Below, piece after piece: positions 16,833 through 25,642 of a stretch of 64,000 nt of DNA. Made by a program: the position numbers and the translations under genes. Under the pieces are notes generated by a model, which did not search any database, was not told the origin of the DNA, and saw only the letters and a program-made list of their open reading frames with translations. The stretch covers positions 620,001-684,000 of the forward strand of contig NZ_QXED01000002.1 in NCBI RefSeq assembly GCF_003583365.1. The letters are read 5' to 3'. This DNA comes from Fibrisoma montanum (GTDB taxonomy: Bacteria > Bacteroidota > Bacteroidia > Cytophagales > Spirosomataceae). Position 1 is the first letter of the stretch, and every line of letters starts with the position of its first letter.

Positions 16833-18956
16833 ATGCAAACCCTCAACCGTCTAAGTGCCGATCCGGCCTCTTTTCAACACGTCAGCTACCTGTGGGACGA
16901 AGCTCAGGCAGCGTCAATGGCCCACGATGAGATAGCCCTGCTTATCTATCGTTCCAACCTGCTTGGCCGCGATTTGCGGATCACAAACTACGGGGGCGGA
17001 AACACCAGCGTTAAAACTACGGAAATTGACCCCTTAACGGGTGAGTCGGTCGAGGTGATGTGGGTCAAAGGGTCCGGGGGCGATATCGGGACGCTGACCC
17101 GCAAGGGACTCGCGGGCCTGTATATGAACCGTCTGCACGCGATGAAGAACCGCTACCGGGGACTGGCTTTTGAAGATGAGATTGTGGGTTTGTACGGTTA
17201 CTGCCTTTACGATCTGGCATCGGCAGCCCCGTCGATCGATACCCCCCTCCACGCGTTTGTACCGTACCGTCACGTCGATCACCTACACCCCGATGCGATC
17301 ATCGCCATTGCGGCCAGCAAGGAAGGCGAACGACTGACCGAGGAGATCTTCGAGGGGAAATTTGCCTGGGTACCCTGGCAGCGGCCAGGCTTTGACCTTG
17401 GATTGAAGATCGAACAGGCCATCGTCAATAATCCCGGTATTGAGGGAATCATGCTGGGGGGACACGGTTTCTTTACCTGGGGCGATACGGCCTATGAATC
17501 GTATCTTAACAGCCTGACATTCATTGAAAAAGCGGCCGTTTATCTGGAAGAAAATTACGGCAAACGGCGACCGGTGTTCGGCGGGGTCCGGGTTGAGCCG
17601 GCTACCAATCCGCAGGAACAGGCCACCACGCTGATGCCCTACCTGCGCGGACGGGCGTCGCAGTTCCGGCCGATGATCGGTCACTTCACCAATAGCCCGG
17701 CGGTGCTGGAGTTCGTCAACGCCAATGATCTGTCGAAACTGGCTCCGATGGGAACAAGCTGCCCCGACCACTTCCTGCGCACAAAAATCCGGCCGCTGGT
17801 GCTGGACGAAACCGTCGTATCGGGCCGGTCGGCCGAGGAGTTGAAAACGTACCTCGACGAGCAGTTTGAGCAGTACCGGGCCGATTATGCCGCTTATTAC
17901 GAGCGCTGCAAACACGAGAATAGCCCGGCCATGCGCGACCCGAACCCGGTGATTGTGCTGCTACCCGGCGTTGGGATGTTCTCGTTTGCCAAAGACAAGT
18001 CGACGGCCCGGATCGCGGCTGAGTTTTACGAGAATGCGATCAACGTCATGAAGGGAGCCGAAGCCGTTTCAGACTACGTATCGCTGCCGGAGCAGGAAGC
18101 GTTCAATATTGAATACTGGCTACTCGAAGAAGCCAAGCTGCAACGAATGCCGAAGCCAAAGTCGCTGAGCGGCAAGGTGGCCTACGTAACGGGCGGTACG
18201 GGCGGTATCGGCAGGGCCATCGCCGAAGTGCTGCTCCAGAACGGGGCCTGTGTGATGCTGGCCGACCGTGATCTGCTCGAAGAAACCCAGACGGAGTTTG
18301 GTAAAGCCTACGGCAAAGACAACGTGCGCTCGGTCAGACTCGACGTAACCGATGCCAGCGCCATTGCCCGTTCGCTGGACGAAACCGTTCTCGCCTTTGG
18401 CGGGGTCGATATCATTGTGAACTGCGCCGGTATCTCAATCTCCAAGCCGCTGGCCGAAACGACGATCGAAGATTACGATCGCTTGCAGGACATCCTGGTG
18501 AAAGGCCAGTTCCTGGTCTCGCAGCGGGCCGTTGAGGTACTACGCAAGCAGGAACGCGGTGGCGACATCGTCAATATCGTGTCGAAGAATGCGTTGTTTG
18601 CCGGGCCGAATAACGTGGGGTATGGTACGGCTAAAGCGGCTCAACTGCACATGTCGCGGCTGATGGCGGCTGAGCTGGGTGGCGAAAAGATTCGGGTCAA
18701 CGTGGTGAATCCGGATGCGGTGCTGCGGAACAGTAAAATCTGGGCGGGCGACTGGGCACAGGGCCGCGCCAAAGCCTACGGTATTTCCGTCGAAGAACTG
18801 CCCGCTCATTACGCCAAGCGGACGATCCTGAACGAAGAAATTTTACCCGATGATATTGCCAAGGCCGTGCTCGTATTCGTGGATGGCTCGCTGGCCAAGA
18901 GTACCGGCAATGTCCTGAATGTTGATGGGGGCGTAGCGGCAGCGTTTGTCCGATAA
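16833..18956 (+). CDS. rhaEW: Bifunctional rhamnulose-1-phosphate aldolase/lactaldehyde dehydrogenase (RhaEW-type)
   Basis: Protein of 707 residues made of two enzymes. Residues ~1-430 are a class II aldolase/adducin domain (NYGGGNTSVKTT, WVKGSGGDIG, HLHPDAIIAI, MLGGHGFFTWG). Residues ~445-707 are a short-chain dehydrogenase with the NAD motif VTGGTGGIGRA, NCAGIS, and the catalytic Tyr-x3-Lys in GYGTAKAAQ. In rhamnose catabolism this fusion cleaves L-rhamnulose 1-phosphate to DHAP and L-lactaldehyde and oxidises the lactaldehyde to L-lactate. The isomerase gene starts 19 bp downstream, so they form an operon. Copy 1 of the shared operator lies just before the ATG. Confidence 0.92.
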   Translation: MQTLNRLSADPASFQHVSYLWDEAQAASMAHDEIALLIYRSNLLGRDLRITNYGGGNTSVKTTEIDPLTGESVEVMWVKGSGGDIGTLTRKGLAGLYMNRLHAMKNRYRGLAFEDEIVGLYGYCLYDLASAAPSIDTPLHAFVPYRHVDHLHPDAIIAIAASKEGERLTEEIFEGKFAWVPWQRPGFDLGLKIEQAIVNNPGIEGIMLGGHGFFTWGDTAYESYLNSLTFIEKAAVYLEENYGKRRPVFGGVRVEPATNPQEQATTLMPYLRGRASQFRPMIGHFTNSPAVLEFVNANDLSKLAPMGTSCPDHFLRTKIRPLVLDETVVSGRSAEELKTYLDEQFEQYRADYAAYYERCKHENSPAMRDPNPVIVLLPGVGMFSFAKDKSTARIAAEFYENAINVMKGAEAVSDYVSLPEQEAFNIEYWLLEEAKLQRMPKPKSLSGKVAYVTGGTGGIGRAIAEVLLQNGACVMLADRDLLEETQTEFGKAYGKDNVRSVRLDVTDASAIARSLDETVLAFGGVDIIVNCAGISISKPLAETTIEDYDRLQDILVKGQFLVSQRAVEVLRKQERGGDIVNIVSKNALFAGPNNVGYGTAKAAQLHMSRLMAAELGGEKIRVNVVNPDAVLRNSKIWAGDWAQGRAKAYGISVEELPAHYAKRTILNEEILPDDIAKAVLVFVDGSLAKSTGNVLNVDGGVAAAFVR

Positions 18957-18975
18957 TGACAAAATTCCTGAACCC

Positions 18976-20262
18976 ATGACCTTTTCTGATCAACTGAACG
19001 AATACAATCAGACCCTTGCCGGTGATCATAACTTTCGCTGGGGATACCTGGGCGAGCAGCTTAGCCGGTCTGGCCACGACGTAGAAGCACTGCTGCAGCA
19101 ACTGGCCGCTTTTCAGGTGGCCATTCCAAGCTGGGCGCTCGGTACGGGCGGCACCCGGTTCGGGCGTTTTCCGGCCGGTGGTGAGCCGCGTTCGCTGGAA
19201 GAAAAAATTGAGGATGTTGGCATTATCCACGCCCTGAACCGATCGTCGGGGGCCATTTCTCTGCACATTCCCTGGGATATTCCCCGGGATTACGAGGCTA
19301 TCCGGCAACTACTGCAAGCCAACGATCTGATCATTGATTCGGTCAATTCCAATACGTTTCAGGACCAGTCGGGTCAGCCGCTGTCGTACAAATTCGGGTC
19401 GCTGTGCCATACCGACACGGCCGTCCGCCAGCAGGCCGTCGAGCATAACATTCAGGTGGCTGAGTACGGCCAAAAGCTGGGCGACGAGTGCAAAACCCTG
19501 ACGGTGTGGCTGTCCGACGGTTCCGATTTTCCGGGTCAGCACCATTTCCGCCGGGCGTACCAGCGGACGCTCGACTCGCTTCAGACGATCTACAACGCTT
19601 TGCCGTCGGACTGGACGATGCTGATCGAGTACAAGCCGTACGAACCGCATTTTTACTCGATGCTGATTCCGGACTGGGGAACGTCGCTGCGGTTGTCGGA
19701 GGCCTGTGGCCCCAAAGCGCAGGTGCTGGTCGACCTGGGTCATCACCTGCCGAACACCAACATTGAGCAGATCGTGGCGCGGCTGCTCCACTTCGGGCGG
19801 CTCGGCGGCTTCCATTTTAACGGCTCTATGTACGGCGACGACGACCTGACGACGGGCAGTATCAAGCCGTTCCAGCTATTCCTGATTTTCTGCGAACTGG
19901 TGCAGGCGGCTCAGGATTCGGTGGTCCGCAATCCGCCCGTTGCCTACATGATCGACGCGAGCCATAACCTCAAAGACCCGATCGAAGACCTGCTTCAGTC
20001 GGTGCAGAACATCCTGACGGCCTACGCCAAAGCCTTGCTGGTGGACACGGAAGCGTTGTTCGATGCCCAGGATGCCAACGACGCTGTTCGGGCCGAGGAG
20101 GTATTGCGCGATGCCTTCATGACGGACGTTCGGGCGTTGGTCGCGGAAGCCATTCACCGGCAGGGGGGCGCCCTCGATCCCATCGGTCTGTACCGTAACC
20201 TGAGCATTCGCCAGCAACGCATCGACACCCGCGGCAAGCTGGCCGTCGCTACGGGGTTGTAA
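18976..20262 (+). CDS. rhaI: L-rhamnose isomerase (RhaI-type sugar isomerase)
   Basis: I use the ATG at 18976 (428 residues, MTFSDQLNEYNQ); the frame is open from a TTG at 18946, but that overlaps rhaEW. It matches the Pseudomonas-type L-rhamnose isomerase, a metal-dependent TIM barrel, rather than E. coli RhaA. Family stretches include IPSWALGTGGTRFGRFP, ISLHIPWD, LTVWLSDGSDFPGQHHFRRAYQR, LIEYKPYEPHFYS (metal-site Glu), VLVDLGHHLPNTNIEQIVARLL and GGFHFNGSMYGDDDLT. It converts L-rhamnose to L-rhamnulose. The stop codon TAA at 20260-20262 lies inside operator copy 2. Confidence 0.92.
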   Translation: MTFSDQLNEYNQTLAGDHNFRWGYLGEQLSRSGHDVEALLQQLAAFQVAIPSWALGTGGTRFGRFPAGGEPRSLEEKIEDVGIIHALNRSSGAISLHIPWDIPRDYEAIRQLLQANDLIIDSVNSNTFQDQSGQPLSYKFGSLCHTDTAVRQQAVEHNIQVAEYGQKLGDECKTLTVWLSDGSDFPGQHHFRRAYQRTLDSLQTIYNALPSDWTMLIEYKPYEPHFYSMLIPDWGTSLRLSEACGPKAQVLVDLGHHLPNTNIEQIVARLLHFGRLGGFHFNGSMYGDDDLTTGSIKPFQLFLIFCELVQAAQDSVVRNPPVAYMIDASHNLKDPIEDLLQSVQNILTAYAKALLVDTEALFDAQDANDAVRAEEVLRDAFMTDVRALVAEAIHRQGGALDPIGLYRNLSIRQQRIDTRGKLAVATGL

Positions 20263-20275
20263 GTAGTTTACATAC
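20256..20275. promoter_or_regulatory. Probable rhamnose operator, copy 2
   Basis: GTTGTAAGTAGTTTACATAC, 19/20 identical to the reverse complement of 16808-16827. It contains the rhaI stop codon and lies about 45 bp upstream of the kinase -7 element. Confidence 0.65.
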
Positions 20276-20317
20276 AGCGTGCGCAGATATTATGCAAAGA
20301 GAAATCTGTGCACGCTG
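20275..20317. promoter_or_regulatory. Imperfect 14-bp inverted repeat before the kinase gene
   Basis: CAGCGTGCGCAGAT (20275-20288) and ATCTGTGCACGCTG (20304-20317) match as inverted repeats at 13 of 14 positions, 15 bp apart. The right arm ends 2 bp before the -7 element, so it covers the -33 to -10 region. It could be a second operator or the terminator of the rhaEW-rhaI transcript; there is no T run, which favours the first. Confidence 0.5.
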
Positions 20318-20319
20318 CC

Positions 20320-20327
20320 TATCTTTG
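20320..20327 (+). promoter_or_regulatory. -7 promoter element of the FGGY kinase gene
   Basis: TATCTTTG fits TAnnTTTG, 13 bp before the ATG at 20341, which gives a short leader of roughly 7 nt. Confidence 0.65.
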
Positions 20328-20340
20328 TTCTTCTGCGTCT

Positions 20341-21738
20341 ATGCAACTCACTGCCGTTTTCGACATTGGCCGTACCAACAAAAAATTGCTGCTCTTTGAC
20401 AACCAGTATCGCGTTGTCGAGGAAATCAGCGAAACCTTACCCGAAACGACCGACGAAGACGGGTTCCCCTGCGACGATCTGCCGCTGCTCACCCGCTGGG
20501 TACGGGAGCACTGGCATCAACTCCGCAGTCGGGTCGAACAAAACCACGATTCGGTTCAGTTGCGGGCGGTGAATGTGGCAGCTTATGGAGCAACCCTGGT
20601 GCATATCGATGAAGCAGGCGAGCCGGTAGCACCCGTATACTCGTATCTGAAGCCATACCCACCCGAGCTAACTGAGCAGTTCTACACAACCTACGGTGAT
20701 GCCATGGCGGTGGCCCGGCAAACGGCTTCTCCCCCCATGGGCATGCTCAACTCGGGGTTGCATCTGTACTGGCTCAAGCACGCCCGGCCGGAGGTATGGG
20801 CACGGGTACGGTGGTCGTTGCACTTGCCCCAGTACATTTCCTTCCTGCTCACCGGCCAGCCGACCAGCGATTATACGTCCATCGGCTGCCATACGGCCCT
20901 GTGGGATTTTGAGCAGCACCGCTACCACGACTGGGTCCTGCGCGAAGGGCTTCATACGAAGCTGGCCCCGATTGTTGGGCAACCGATTGTCCAGTACACA
21001 GATGGCGTACCTCTCGGCGGGGGGCTGCACGATAGCTCATCGGTGATTATGGCGTACCTGAGCCGTTGCCAGGGCGAGTTCATGGTGCTCTCGACTGGGA
21101 CGTGGTGCATCACGCTCAACCCGTTCAATACCCAGCCGCTGACCGACGAGCAACTGCACCGCGACTGTTTGTCGTACCTGACTGTTGGCGGAGCTTTCAT
21201 TAAAGCGTCGCGGCTGTTTATGGGTCGGGAACATGACCATCAGGTAGCCCGCATTGCGGAACACTTCAACCTGACACCGGATTTTTCGCGGCAGGTATCG
21301 TACCAGGCCGAATTAGTCGACCGGCTCCGGCAATCCGACCAAAACCGGCTTCAACCCGCCTGTATGGCTGGAACGGGCCCTTTCCCCAACCAGCCGCCCG
21401 GCGACTGGAACGTATCGGCGTTTGCCTCGGCGGAGGAAGCCTATACGCGGCTGATGATCGATCTGGTTGAACTTCTGACTATATCAATCAAGTTGATTGA
21501 CCAGAACACGCCCACCATTTACGTGGACGGCGGTTTCGCCCGCAGCCAGCTTTTCATGCAGTTGCTGGCCAATCGGTTCCCCGAAAAAGCGGTGTACACC
21601 TCTTTACTCCCGCAGGCCACCGCCATTGGGGCAGCCCTGTACATCCGGCAGGACGACGAGCCCGTAGCGGGCTGGACCTTCGAGCGGGTGCTGCCTGCCG
21701 TAAGCTCAGCTATGCCTACTTCAGATCGGCGTTTGTAA
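20341..21738 (+). CDS. FGGY-family sugar kinase, probable L-rhamnulokinase
   Basis: Start at the ATG at 20341 (465 residues, MQLTAVFDIGRTNKKLLLFD), right after a -7 element; the frame opens at 20308 upstream of the likely transcription start. The ATP-binding FDIGRTNKK phosphate-1 motif, the GGGLHDSSS segment with the catalytic Asp, FMVLSTGTWC (adenosine region) and YVDGGFARSQLFMQLLANRF (C-terminal FGGY domain) are visible. It lacks close likeness to E. coli RhaB, and rhamnulose as substrate is inferred from its place after rhaI and the shared operator. Its last 23 bp overlap the 3' end of a convergent lipoprotein gene. Confidence 0.85.
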   Translation: MQLTAVFDIGRTNKKLLLFDNQYRVVEEISETLPETTDEDGFPCDDLPLLTRWVREHWHQLRSRVEQNHDSVQLRAVNVAAYGATLVHIDEAGEPVAPVYSYLKPYPPELTEQFYTTYGDAMAVARQTASPPMGMLNSGLHLYWLKHARPEVWARVRWSLHLPQYISFLLTGQPTSDYTSIGCHTALWDFEQHRYHDWVLREGLHTKLAPIVGQPIVQYTDGVPLGGGLHDSSSVIMAYLSRCQGEFMVLSTGTWCITLNPFNTQPLTDEQLHRDCLSYLTVGGAFIKASRLFMGREHDHQVARIAEHFNLTPDFSRQVSYQAELVDRLRQSDQNRLQPACMAGTGPFPNQPPGDWNVSAFASAEEAYTRLMIDLVELLTISIKLIDQNTPTIYVDGGFARSQLFMQLLANRFPEKAVYTSLLPQATAIGAALYIRQDDEPVAGWTFERVLPAVSSAMPTSDRRL

Positions 21739-22162
21739 TCGTGAGGGTGTAACTTACCGCGTAGCAGCCAAAATCCGGATCGGTAGCATTCTTTTTCTGC
21801 TTTACCCAGGTGGTATTGCTTACGGGATTCTGACTGTAGGCTACGGCCTGCCCACCGGTACGCTGACCAGATAAGGTAAGCGATGCGAACGTATCGGTCG
21901 GTTTGGGGATGTAGCCAAACATGGCGTCTTCCGCAATCTTAACTGTTTCCTGGCTTTGAATACGGAAGGTCGAGTCGGTTTTGCTGCCCAGCTGACGTGT
22001 GGTCACGAATCGAACGGACAGTGGGGAGTCGCTCTGATTAGCAACGTAATACGTGCTGTGGCCTACGCACTCTGATATAGGTTGCTTCTTAAATAAATCC
22101 AGATCGCCCTGGCAGCTTAAAAGAAAAATCAAAAGGCACGGGTAGGTGAACAGCCTTTTCAT
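21716..22162 (-). CDS. Small lipoprotein, unknown
   Basis: Start at the ATG at 22162 (148 residues), which begins a lipoprotein signal MKRLFTYPCLLIFLLSCQGD with Cys at about 17 as the lipidated residue. The mature part is strand-rich (STYYVANQSDSPLSVRFVTT, SFRIQSQETVKIAEDAMFGY-like runs) and probably a small immunoglobulin-like sandwich. No family is recognised. The gene overlaps the convergent kinase gene by 23 bp at its 3' end and is divergent from the LD-carboxypeptidase gene 74 bp away. Likely inner face of the outer membrane; function unknown. Confidence 0.65.
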   Translation of the reverse strand: MKRLFTYPCLLIFLLSCQGDLDLFKKQPISECVGHSTYYVANQSDSPLSVRFVTTRQLGSKTDSTFRIQSQETVKIAEDAMFGYIPKPTDTFASLTLSGQRTGGQAVAYSQNPVSNTTWVKQKKNATDPDFGCYAVSYTLTITNADLK

Positions 22163-22236
22163 AACTTGTCTGGTCAATTGCGTATAAGCTTACTGACCCC
22201 GCCGGTCGTGATTTCGTTGCAAGTAACCGTAAAAAT

Positions 22237-23259
22237 ATGCCGTCCCGCCGATCGTTTCTACAAGCTGCCGCGCTGGCCCCCTTCCTGTCGTTTACCCGTG
22301 CTGAACCGGCTGCCCTGAAGCCACCCCGGCTCAGGCCCGGAGACACTATCGGGCTGGTGTGCCCGGCGGCCCCCGCCTACAGCCGCGAATCGGTGCAGAT
22401 CACCATTGAGTCCTTGCAGGCGCTGGGCTTCAGAACCAAACTCAGTCCGCATTTCTACGACCGCTACGGCTACCTCGCCGGACGCGATGCCGACCGGGCC
22501 GCCGACATCAACACCATGTTTGCCGATACGTCGGTCAGTATGATCATGGCCATGCACGGCGGCTGGGGTTGTGCCCGGCTGCTGCCCCTGCTCAACTACG
22601 ACCTCATACGCCGGAACCCAAAAATCCTGATCGGTTACAGCGACATTACGGCCCTGTTGCTGGGTATCAACGCCAGAACGGGACTGATCACCATGCATGG
22701 TCCGGAAGGGGCCGCCACCTGGAATGCCTACACTGTAGACTGGTTCAAACGCGTGCTGATGGCGGGCGAAGCCGTTACGTTCAGCAATCCCGTTAAAAAG
22801 GAAGACACCCTGAGCCAGACGAAAGACCGCGTAACAACCCTGAAATCCGGAAAGGCCCGCGGGCGGCTTGTCGGCGGTAACCTGACCGTGCTGAGTCACC
22901 TCATTGGGTCGCCCTATCTGCCCGACTGGACCGGTAAAATCCTGTTTGTGGAGGACGTGGGCGAAGACGTGTACCGCATGGATCGGATGCTGACGCAGCT
23001 CCGGCTGGCCGGTATACTGGATCAGGTCGCTGGGTTTGTGTTCGGGAAATGTACCAAATGCGAACCCGGTAGTGGCGGCTACGGCTCACTCACGCTCGAA
23101 GACGTACTGACCGAACAGTTTGGTTCGTTGTCGGTTCCTGCGTATGCGGGAGCGATGATCGGGCACCTGGCCGATAAGTTTACGGTGCCGGTGGGCGTCG
23201 ACGCGGAGATCGACGCCGATGCCGGAACGATTCGGTTGCTGGAAAGTGCCGTTCGCTGA
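22237..23259 (+). CDS. LD-carboxypeptidase (peptidase family S66)
   Basis: Protein of 340 residues. The start MPSRRSFLQAAALAPFLSF has a twin-arginine signal pattern (RRSFLQ), unusual because many S66 enzymes are cytoplasmic. The catalytic triad of the family is visible: nucleophile in GYSDITALL, Glu in LFVEDVGEDVYRMDRML and His in GHLADKFTVPVG. It removes the terminal D-Ala from muramoyl tetrapeptides during peptidoglycan recycling. The N-terminal block PGDTIGLVCPAAP also fits. It is a single gene between divergent and co-oriented neighbours. Confidence 0.9.
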   Translation: MPSRRSFLQAAALAPFLSFTRAEPAALKPPRLRPGDTIGLVCPAAPAYSRESVQITIESLQALGFRTKLSPHFYDRYGYLAGRDADRAADINTMFADTSVSMIMAMHGGWGCARLLPLLNYDLIRRNPKILIGYSDITALLLGINARTGLITMHGPEGAATWNAYTVDWFKRVLMAGEAVTFSNPVKKEDTLSQTKDRVTTLKSGKARGRLVGGNLTVLSHLIGSPYLPDWTGKILFVEDVGEDVYRMDRMLTQLRLAGILDQVAGFVFGKCTKCEPGSGGYGSLTLEDVLTEQFGSLSVPAYAGAMIGHLADKFTVPVGVDAEIDADAGTIRLLESAVR

Positions 23260-23353
23260 TGGTCAGAAAATAGATTTTTGGCGACTACGCTTCCCGGTGA
23301 TCCCTCTAGTAGTTTTATACTATTGATTTTGTACACTCAACCGTCATAAACAC

Positions 23354-24496
23354 ATGCTACCCGACATTTCTCATCCGCATTATCATAAATTCTCGCACTC
23401 CCTGTTGTCGCTGGCGCTTATTGCAACGGGCATTTATCTAGGCCAGGATATTCTGGTACCGCTGGCCATGGCCGGGTTGATTGCGGTACTGCTGCGGCCG
23501 GTCGAACAGCGGCTCACCCGGCTCGGTATGCACAAGGTGATCGCAATTAGCCTGGCATTGCTGCTGGCCGTTATCTTGCTGGCCGGCCTGACGGTGGTGC
23601 TTTCGATGCAGTTTTCGGACTTTACCGACGACCTGCCCAAACTTCGCGAGAACCTGAATGATGTCTACAACCAGGCCCGTCGCTGGGTTCGGAGTGAGTA
23701 CAACGTGAGTTACCGGGATCAGGAGAAGTACCTGAAACAGGCCCAAAGTGAAACACTTGGCAACCTGCAGGCGTCGGATACCATCGGTGTGGTGGCCGGT
23801 CCGCTGGGAACATTGACCCTGTTGCCGATCTACGTGTTTCTGCTCATGTATTACCGGCCCATGCTGCTGTTGTTCGTTGTGACGCTTTTTCCGGATAAAC
23901 ACATGGTACGGGTCCGGGAGGTACTTTTTGAAATCAAAACCGTCGTTCAGAGCTACATGGTCGGCTTGCTGATCGAAACGGTGCTGGTCGCGGTACTGAA
24001 TTCCGTAGGATTACTGCTGCTCGGCGTACAGTATGCCATACTGCTGGGGGTGATCGGAGCAATCCTGAACCTGATTCCCTACATTGGCGGACTGGTGGCG
24101 ATGGTCCTGACGGTGCTGGTATCGTTTGGCAATGAGCCCGAACTGACCGTTTCGGTGGGGATCGTGGGCGTTTACCTACTGGTGCAGTTCATCGATAACA
24201 ACGTACTGGTTCCCTTGATCGTAGCCTCAAAAGTTCGTGTCAATGCCCTCGTTTCAATCGTTGGCGTGCTGATCGGAGGGGCGTTGGCGGGGGTGTCCGG
24301 CATGTTTCTGTCCATTCCGGCCATTGCCATCCTGAAGGTCATTTTCGACCGGGTCGAAAGCCTGCAGCCGTGGGGTATCCTGCTCGGCGATCAAACCCCC
24401 GAGGAAGCTGGCCGTAATCTGTTCCGGTTGCCGCCCCGCCGACGAAAGACGATTATCCTGGATAGCAGCGGGTACCCGGAGGAGCAGGTACCCTGA
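23354..24496 (+). CDS. AI-2E family transporter-like membrane protein
   Basis: Protein of 380 residues with about eight hydrophobic helices in the arrangement of the AI-2E/PerM (UPF0118) family: two N-terminal helices, a soluble segment at ~75-150 (LRENLNDVYNQARRWVRSEYN), then GPLGTLTLLPIYVFLLMYY, and the signature GVIGAILNLIPYIGGLVA and VQFIDNNVLVPLIVASKVRVNALVSI. Members export small molecules or ions; the substrate cannot be told. It starts 94 bp after the LD-carboxypeptidase gene and ends 11 bp from a convergent nitrilase-like gene. Confidence 0.88.
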   Translation: MLPDISHPHYHKFSHSLLSLALIATGIYLGQDILVPLAMAGLIAVLLRPVEQRLTRLGMHKVIAISLALLLAVILLAGLTVVLSMQFSDFTDDLPKLRENLNDVYNQARRWVRSEYNVSYRDQEKYLKQAQSETLGNLQASDTIGVVAGPLGTLTLLPIYVFLLMYYRPMLLLFVVTLFPDKHMVRVREVLFEIKTVVQSYMVGLLIETVLVAVLNSVGLLLLGVQYAILLGVIGAILNLIPYIGGLVAMVLTVLVSFGNEPELTVSVGIVGVYLLVQFIDNNVLVPLIVASKVRVNALVSIVGVLIGGALAGVSGMFLSIPAIAILKVIFDRVESLQPWGILLGDQTPEEAGRNLFRLPPRRRKTIILDSSGYPEEQVP

Positions 24497-24507
24497 TTAC
24501 CCCGGGC

Positions 24508-25515
24508 TTAACTGTACAGCTTTTTGATCACTTCCTGTTGCGTTCGCACGAAATGCTGGCGCTCGGCCGGCTGGCTCAGGAGCGTACTGGGTGGGTAAAC
24601 GCTGGTTTTGGTGTAACTTTCCGCGTATAGCTCAAACCGCTGGCGGGCCATCAGGTTGCCCAGGGCCGGACGCTGGCGGAAATCGCGCAGGGCCGCCAGG
24701 TCGATGTCGGCGTTGGCAGCCAGGCTCTCGCCATAGCCGGCTTCGGCCAGTACCATGCCCTTCGGGTCAACAACTTTGGAGCCACTGTCGGCAGAATTTA
24801 CCGGGAGTGAGATACCGGTAATGCCAGCCGTATTGGCCGACACCACGTACGTCATCGTTTCGAGGGCCCGCGCCTGTTTGGCAATGTTCTTCTGCGTCAG
24901 TAGCGGACTCCCTGTTTCCGAGGTCGAATGTAGCAGAACCTCGGCTCCGCGGATAGCCAGGCAACGGGCGAGTTCGGGAAACAGAATGTCTTCGGAAGCA
25001 ATACAGGCCAGATTGCCAATGTTCGTTCTCGCCACCGGAAAAAGCGAGTCATACCCGTACGCATCCAGGTATAATTCCCAGACATCATGCGGGGTAGGGG
25101 AGTACATGGAGTTGAGTCGGCGGTAGCGCAGCAGTATATCGCCGTTAGGGCCAACAATAAAGCTGGTCTGGAAGTAAAGCTCCGGGAAATAGGGGTCTAT
25201 TTCGTAGGCATTGCCGGCAAAGTAAATCTGCTGCCGCTGAACCATAGCACTGATGGCTTCATACACACGCCCGTCTATTTCAAGGGCTGCTTTTTCGCGC
25301 CAGACGTCCACACTTTCATCCACCGGAAAGCCGGTTAGAAAGTGTTCGGGAACGACCACCAGCAAAGTGTCGCGACCGATGTAGCCGATGGATGCGGCAA
25401 TCTGCTGCTCAATCCGCTCCACGCCGGACAACATCAGCGCTTCGGCTTCGTCGCGGGTTTGACAATGATTTACAGACTGGCAGGTGAGCTGAAGGGCTAG
25501 GGCTTTGTAAGACAT
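24508..25515 (-). CDS. Nitrilase-superfamily carbon-nitrogen hydrolase with atypical lysine site
   Basis: Start at the ATG at 25515 (335 residues, MSYKALALQLTCQ), 40 bp below a promoter. The alpha-beta-beta-alpha hydrolase fold is suggested by the Glu in VVVPEHFLTGFP and the nucleophile Cys in LACIASEDILFPE. The position where the family has catalytic Lys (usually YRK) reads RYRRLNSMYSP, so Lys is replaced by Arg. Either this is a subgroup with shifted chemistry or the enzyme is altered. The substrate is unknown. It is convergent with the transporter gene and divergent from bshB1. Confidence 0.82.
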   Translation of the reverse strand: MSYKALALQLTCQSVNHCQTRDEAEALMLSGVERIEQQIAASIGYIGRDTLLVVVPEHFLTGFPVDESVDVWREKAALEIDGRVYEAISAMVQRQQIYFAGNAYEIDPYFPELYFQTSFIVGPNGDILLRYRRLNSMYSPTPHDVWELYLDAYGYDSLFPVARTNIGNLACIASEDILFPELARCLAIRGAEVLLHSTSETGSPLLTQKNIAKQARALETMTYVVSANTAGITGISLPVNSADSGSKVVDPKGMVLAEAGYGESLAANADIDLAALRDFRQRPALGNLMARQRFELYAESYTKTSVYPPSTLLSQPAERQHFVRTQQEVIKKLYS

Positions 25516-25561
25516 TCGGGTTTGATAAGTGAACGTGGGTTTCTTGGTCAAGTTGAGCCGC

Positions 25562-25569
25562 CAAATGTA
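25562..25569 (-). promoter_or_regulatory. -7 promoter element of the nitrilase-like gene
   Basis: CAAATGTA on the plus strand, read as TACATTTG on the minus strand, fits TAnnTTTG and lies 47 bp upstream of the ATG at 25515. Confidence 0.55.
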
Positions 25570-25642
25570 ACAACAGATGAAGGGGGTTACAAACGTTCAG
25601 ACGGGGAAGGTGCGGTTTGGTATCATTAAGAAATTTTTACGC

